The position numbers and the translations under genes were made by a program. Under the pieces are notes generated by a model. The model was not told the origin of the DNA and did no database searches. It worked only from the letters and a program-made list of their open reading frames with translations. From NCBI GenBank assembly GCA_902783795.1, contig CACZSO010000242.1:1-7998 (forward strand): a DNA stretch of 7,998 bases. The letters are read 5' to 3'. Shown piece by piece: positions 7,395-7,998 of this stretch (position 1 is the first letter of the stretch; each line of letters opens with the position of its first letter). The stretch comes from an uncultured Eubacteriales bacterium. GTDB lineage: Bacteria > Bacillota > Clostridia > Lachnospirales > Lachnospiraceae.

Positions 7395-7484
7395 CACCTC
7401 ATCAGTCAGCCTGCGGCTGACAGCTTCCCCTCAAGGGGAAGCCAGCTCTCATAGGGGAAGCCACACCGAAGGCCGGATAAGGTG
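7395..7484. repeat. MITE-like palindromic dispersed-type repeat, 90 bp
   Basis: The ends are imperfect inverted repeats: CACCTCATCAG at 7395-7405 against CACCTTATCCG, the reverse complement of 7474-7484 (9 of 11 match). Inside are two strong hairpins: GTCAGCC/GGCTGAC at 7405-7421 with loop TGC, and GCTTCCCCT/AGGGGAAGC at 7423-7442 with a 2-nt loop. The sequence aggggaagcca occurs twice (7434-7444 and 7453-7463), so the second copy can compete for the same partner. I recall near-identical intergenic elements in many gut Clostridia, but only one copy is visible here, so dispersal is not shown. No clear target-site duplication is seen. No T tract follows, so it is not a typical intrinsic terminator, though it may end or stabilise the upstream mRNA. 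Confidence 0.72.
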
Positions 7485-7499
7485 ACAACGCCTTCTCAA

Positions 7500-7526
7500 A
7501 TTTCAAATAAAAAAACAAAAAAGTGC
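7500..7526 (+). promoter_or_regulatory. A-rich UP-element-like tract
   Basis: A7 at 7509-7515 and A6 at 7517-7522, with an AT-rich flank from 7500, lie directly upstream of the -35 hexamer of the rpsJ leader promoter. In position and composition this resembles the UP elements of strong rRNA and ribosomal-protein promoters, which bind the RNA polymerase alpha C-terminal domain. Confidence 0.5.
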
Positions 7527-7555
7527 TTGCTTTTTGCTTGTTCGTGTGGTAAAGT
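7527..7555 (+). promoter_or_regulatory. Sigma-A-type promoter of the rpsJ (S10 operon) leader
   Basis: TTGCTT (-35, 7527-7532) is separated by 17 nt from TAAAGT (-10, 7550-7555), and TGG at 7547-7549 supplies an extended -10 (TGn). The expected transcription start is near 7562, giving a leader of about 280 nt. A second TTGCTT at 7534-7539 pairs at 17-nt spacing with TACGAT (7557-7562), so overlapping promoters 7 nt apart are possible. The first is preferred because of the extended -10. Confidence 0.65.
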
Positions 7556-7595
7556 ATACGATGCTGTGGCATGATAGCGAAGATGTGTGAGGTTG

Positions 7596-7621
7596 CCGGT
7601 GTTACGCAGCACCGGGTTTTT
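7596..7621 (+). terminator. Terminator-like hairpin at the 5' end of the rpsJ leader
   Basis: CCGGTGTT at 7596-7603 pairs with AGCACCGG at 7608-7615 (8 bp, one G-U), loop ACGC. One G and T5 (7617-7621) follow. It resembles a short intrinsic terminator or RNA polymerase pause site about 35-60 nt after the predicted transcription start. The tail is interrupted and short, so it may be only a 5' stabilising or pausing hairpin. Confidence 0.45.
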
Positions 7622-7633
7622 ACACGGAGCGAA

Positions 7634-7738
7634 TGTCAGTCATAGACACTGACGACAGGTCACTGTATACGAACTGCCGAAGCGAAGGCAGTGAATCCGT
7701 GTGGGTTGAAATGAGGACACACACGGACGCGTGTACAG
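7634..7738 (+). ncRNA. Structured rpsJ leader RNA with three-way junction (putative cis-regulator)
   Basis: An accessory hairpin, GTCAGT/ACTGAC, lies at 7635-7653. A 9-bp closing stem then pairs CTGTATACG at 7663-7671 with CGTGTACAG at 7730-7738 (one U-G). It encloses hairpin ACTGCC/GGCAGT (7673-7678 with 7687-7692, 8-nt loop) and hairpin TCCGTGTG/CACACGGA (7696-7703 with 7720-7727, 16-nt loop). The junction linkers are only 1, 3 and 2 nt, which argues for a real fold. The terminator stem starts 1 nt after the closing stem, suggesting stacking. By position it may be an autoregulatory ribosomal-protein binding site, as L4 is for the E. coli S10 leader, but the ligand is inference. Pairings were worked out by eye; I do not match it to a named family. 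Confidence 0.6.
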
Positions 7739-7739
7739 A

Positions 7740-7780
7740 CCATCGTTCAGGGAGAGAAAACCTTGAAGGATGGTTTTTTT
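7740..7780 (+). terminator. Intrinsic terminator (attenuator) upstream of rpsJ
   Basis: CCATCGTTCAGGG at 7740-7752 pairs with CCTTGAAGGATGG at 7761-7773: 12 of 13 positions pair (one G-G mismatch, one G-U), loop AGAGAAAA, followed directly by T7 at 7774-7780. It lies between the promoter and rpsJ, 66 nt before the start codon, so it would stop transcripts of the whole S10 operon unless bypassed. This is the arrangement of a transcription attenuator. Confidence 0.88.
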
Positions 7781-7830
7781 ATGATCTGAAGATCATAAGA
7801 TCACAGCGCATCAAATACGCTAAAGTACAT

Positions 7831-7846
7831 GGAGGAAAAGAAAGAC
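7831..7846 (+). promoter_or_regulatory. rpsJ ribosome binding site
   Basis: GGAGG at 7831-7835 precedes the rpsJ ATG by 11 nt, slightly longer than usual but clear. It supports 7847 as the start. A small hairpin ATGATC/GATCAT (7781-7796) lies between the terminator T tract and this site. Confidence 0.8.
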
Positions 7847-7998
7847 ATGGCAGTAAAGAATGTTATGAGGATCACCCTGAAGGCTTATGATCACCGTCTG
7901 ATCGATCAGTCATCCGCGAAGATCGTGGATACCTGCAAAAAGGCAGGCGCCCTGGTCTCCGGTCCTGTGCCGCTTCCCACAAAGAAGCAGGTGGTCAC
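7847..7998 (+). CDS. rpsJ: 30S ribosomal protein S10 (uS10), N-terminal part
   Basis: The first 50 codons of S10 are present and run off the window. After a short N-terminus the sequence reads MRITLKAYDHRLIDQSSAKI (residues 7-26), followed by SGPVPLPTKKQVV, the invariant S10 core. S10 sits in the head of the 30S subunit and, as NusE, pairs with NusB in transcription antitermination. In Firmicutes rpsJ normally heads the long S10 ribosomal protein operon (rplC, rplD, rplW and onward), which would lie beyond the window. It has its own promoter and a long structured leader with an attenuator, so it is separate from the upstream phosphoesterase operon. Confidence 0.97.
   Translation, partial: MAVKNVMRITLKAYDHRLIDQSSAKIVDTCKKAGALVSGPVPLPTKKQVV

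Noticed and set aside
7395..7484. CRISPR array or ordinary intrinsic terminator
   Set aside because: There are no regularly spaced repeats with spacers, and no T tract follows the hairpins; the terminal inverted repeats point to a MITE-like element instead.
7560..7846. T-box or metabolite riboswitch in the rpsJ leader
   Set aside because: I could not find the T-box consensus or any conserved riboswitch core I know; the ribosomal gene downstream makes a ribosomal-protein leader more likely.
7633..7890. Open frame of 85 codons on the + strand across the rpsJ leader
   Set aside because: It runs through the junction stems and the terminator, overlaps rpsJ out of frame, its only SD-like GGAG is 3 nt from the ATG, and the encoded sequence is low in recognisable protein features.

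Overview
The window looks like a chromosomal segment from a Gram-positive gut-type Clostridium relative, probably Lachnospiraceae. This is inferred from the form of the ribosomal protein S10 start, the dense operons with ATGA/GTGA overlaps, and a 90-bp dispersed-type repeat of a kind I recall from gut Clostridia. I could not run any search. All real genes lie on the + strand.

Region 1 (1-5110) is the 3' end of a surface-glycan cluster. It starts with the last 49 codons of an RfbH-like CDP-4-keto-6-deoxyglucose 3-dehydrase. Next comes a short-chain NAD(P)-dependent sugar reductase/epimerase of the CDP-abequose/paratose synthase type. A GtrB/DPM1-like membrane glycosyltransferase, a 403-aa polysaccharide-type flippase and a 630-aa GT-C-like membrane glycosyltransferase follow. 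All five genes overlap head to tail by 4 to 26 nt. The inferred job is to make a CDP-3,6-dideoxyhexose, load it on undecaprenyl phosphate, flip it, and transfer it to a surface glycan outside the membrane.

Region 2 (5144-7390) holds three housekeeping genes starting 33 nt downstream. These are a THUMP-domain 23S rRNA methyltransferase (RlmL/YpsC type), an RdgB/HAM1 XTP/dITP diphosphatase, and a YfcE/MJ0936-type metallophosphoesterase. They also overlap (4 nt and 23 nt) and are probably co-translated.

Region 3 (7391-7846) is a 456-nt gene-free stretch. It holds a 90-bp palindromic repeat with imperfect terminal inverted repeats (7395-7484), then an A-rich UP-like tract and a strong-looking promoter (7527-7555). 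An approximately 280-nt structured leader follows. The leader contains a terminator-like hairpin, a compact three-way junction (7663-7738) and, one nucleotide later, a textbook intrinsic terminator with a T7 tract (7740-7780). rpsJ (ribosomal protein S10) starts at 7847 and runs off the window; it is normally the first gene of the S10 ribosomal protein operon. The leader therefore looks like a transcription-attenuation device controlling that operon. It is the most interesting element here.
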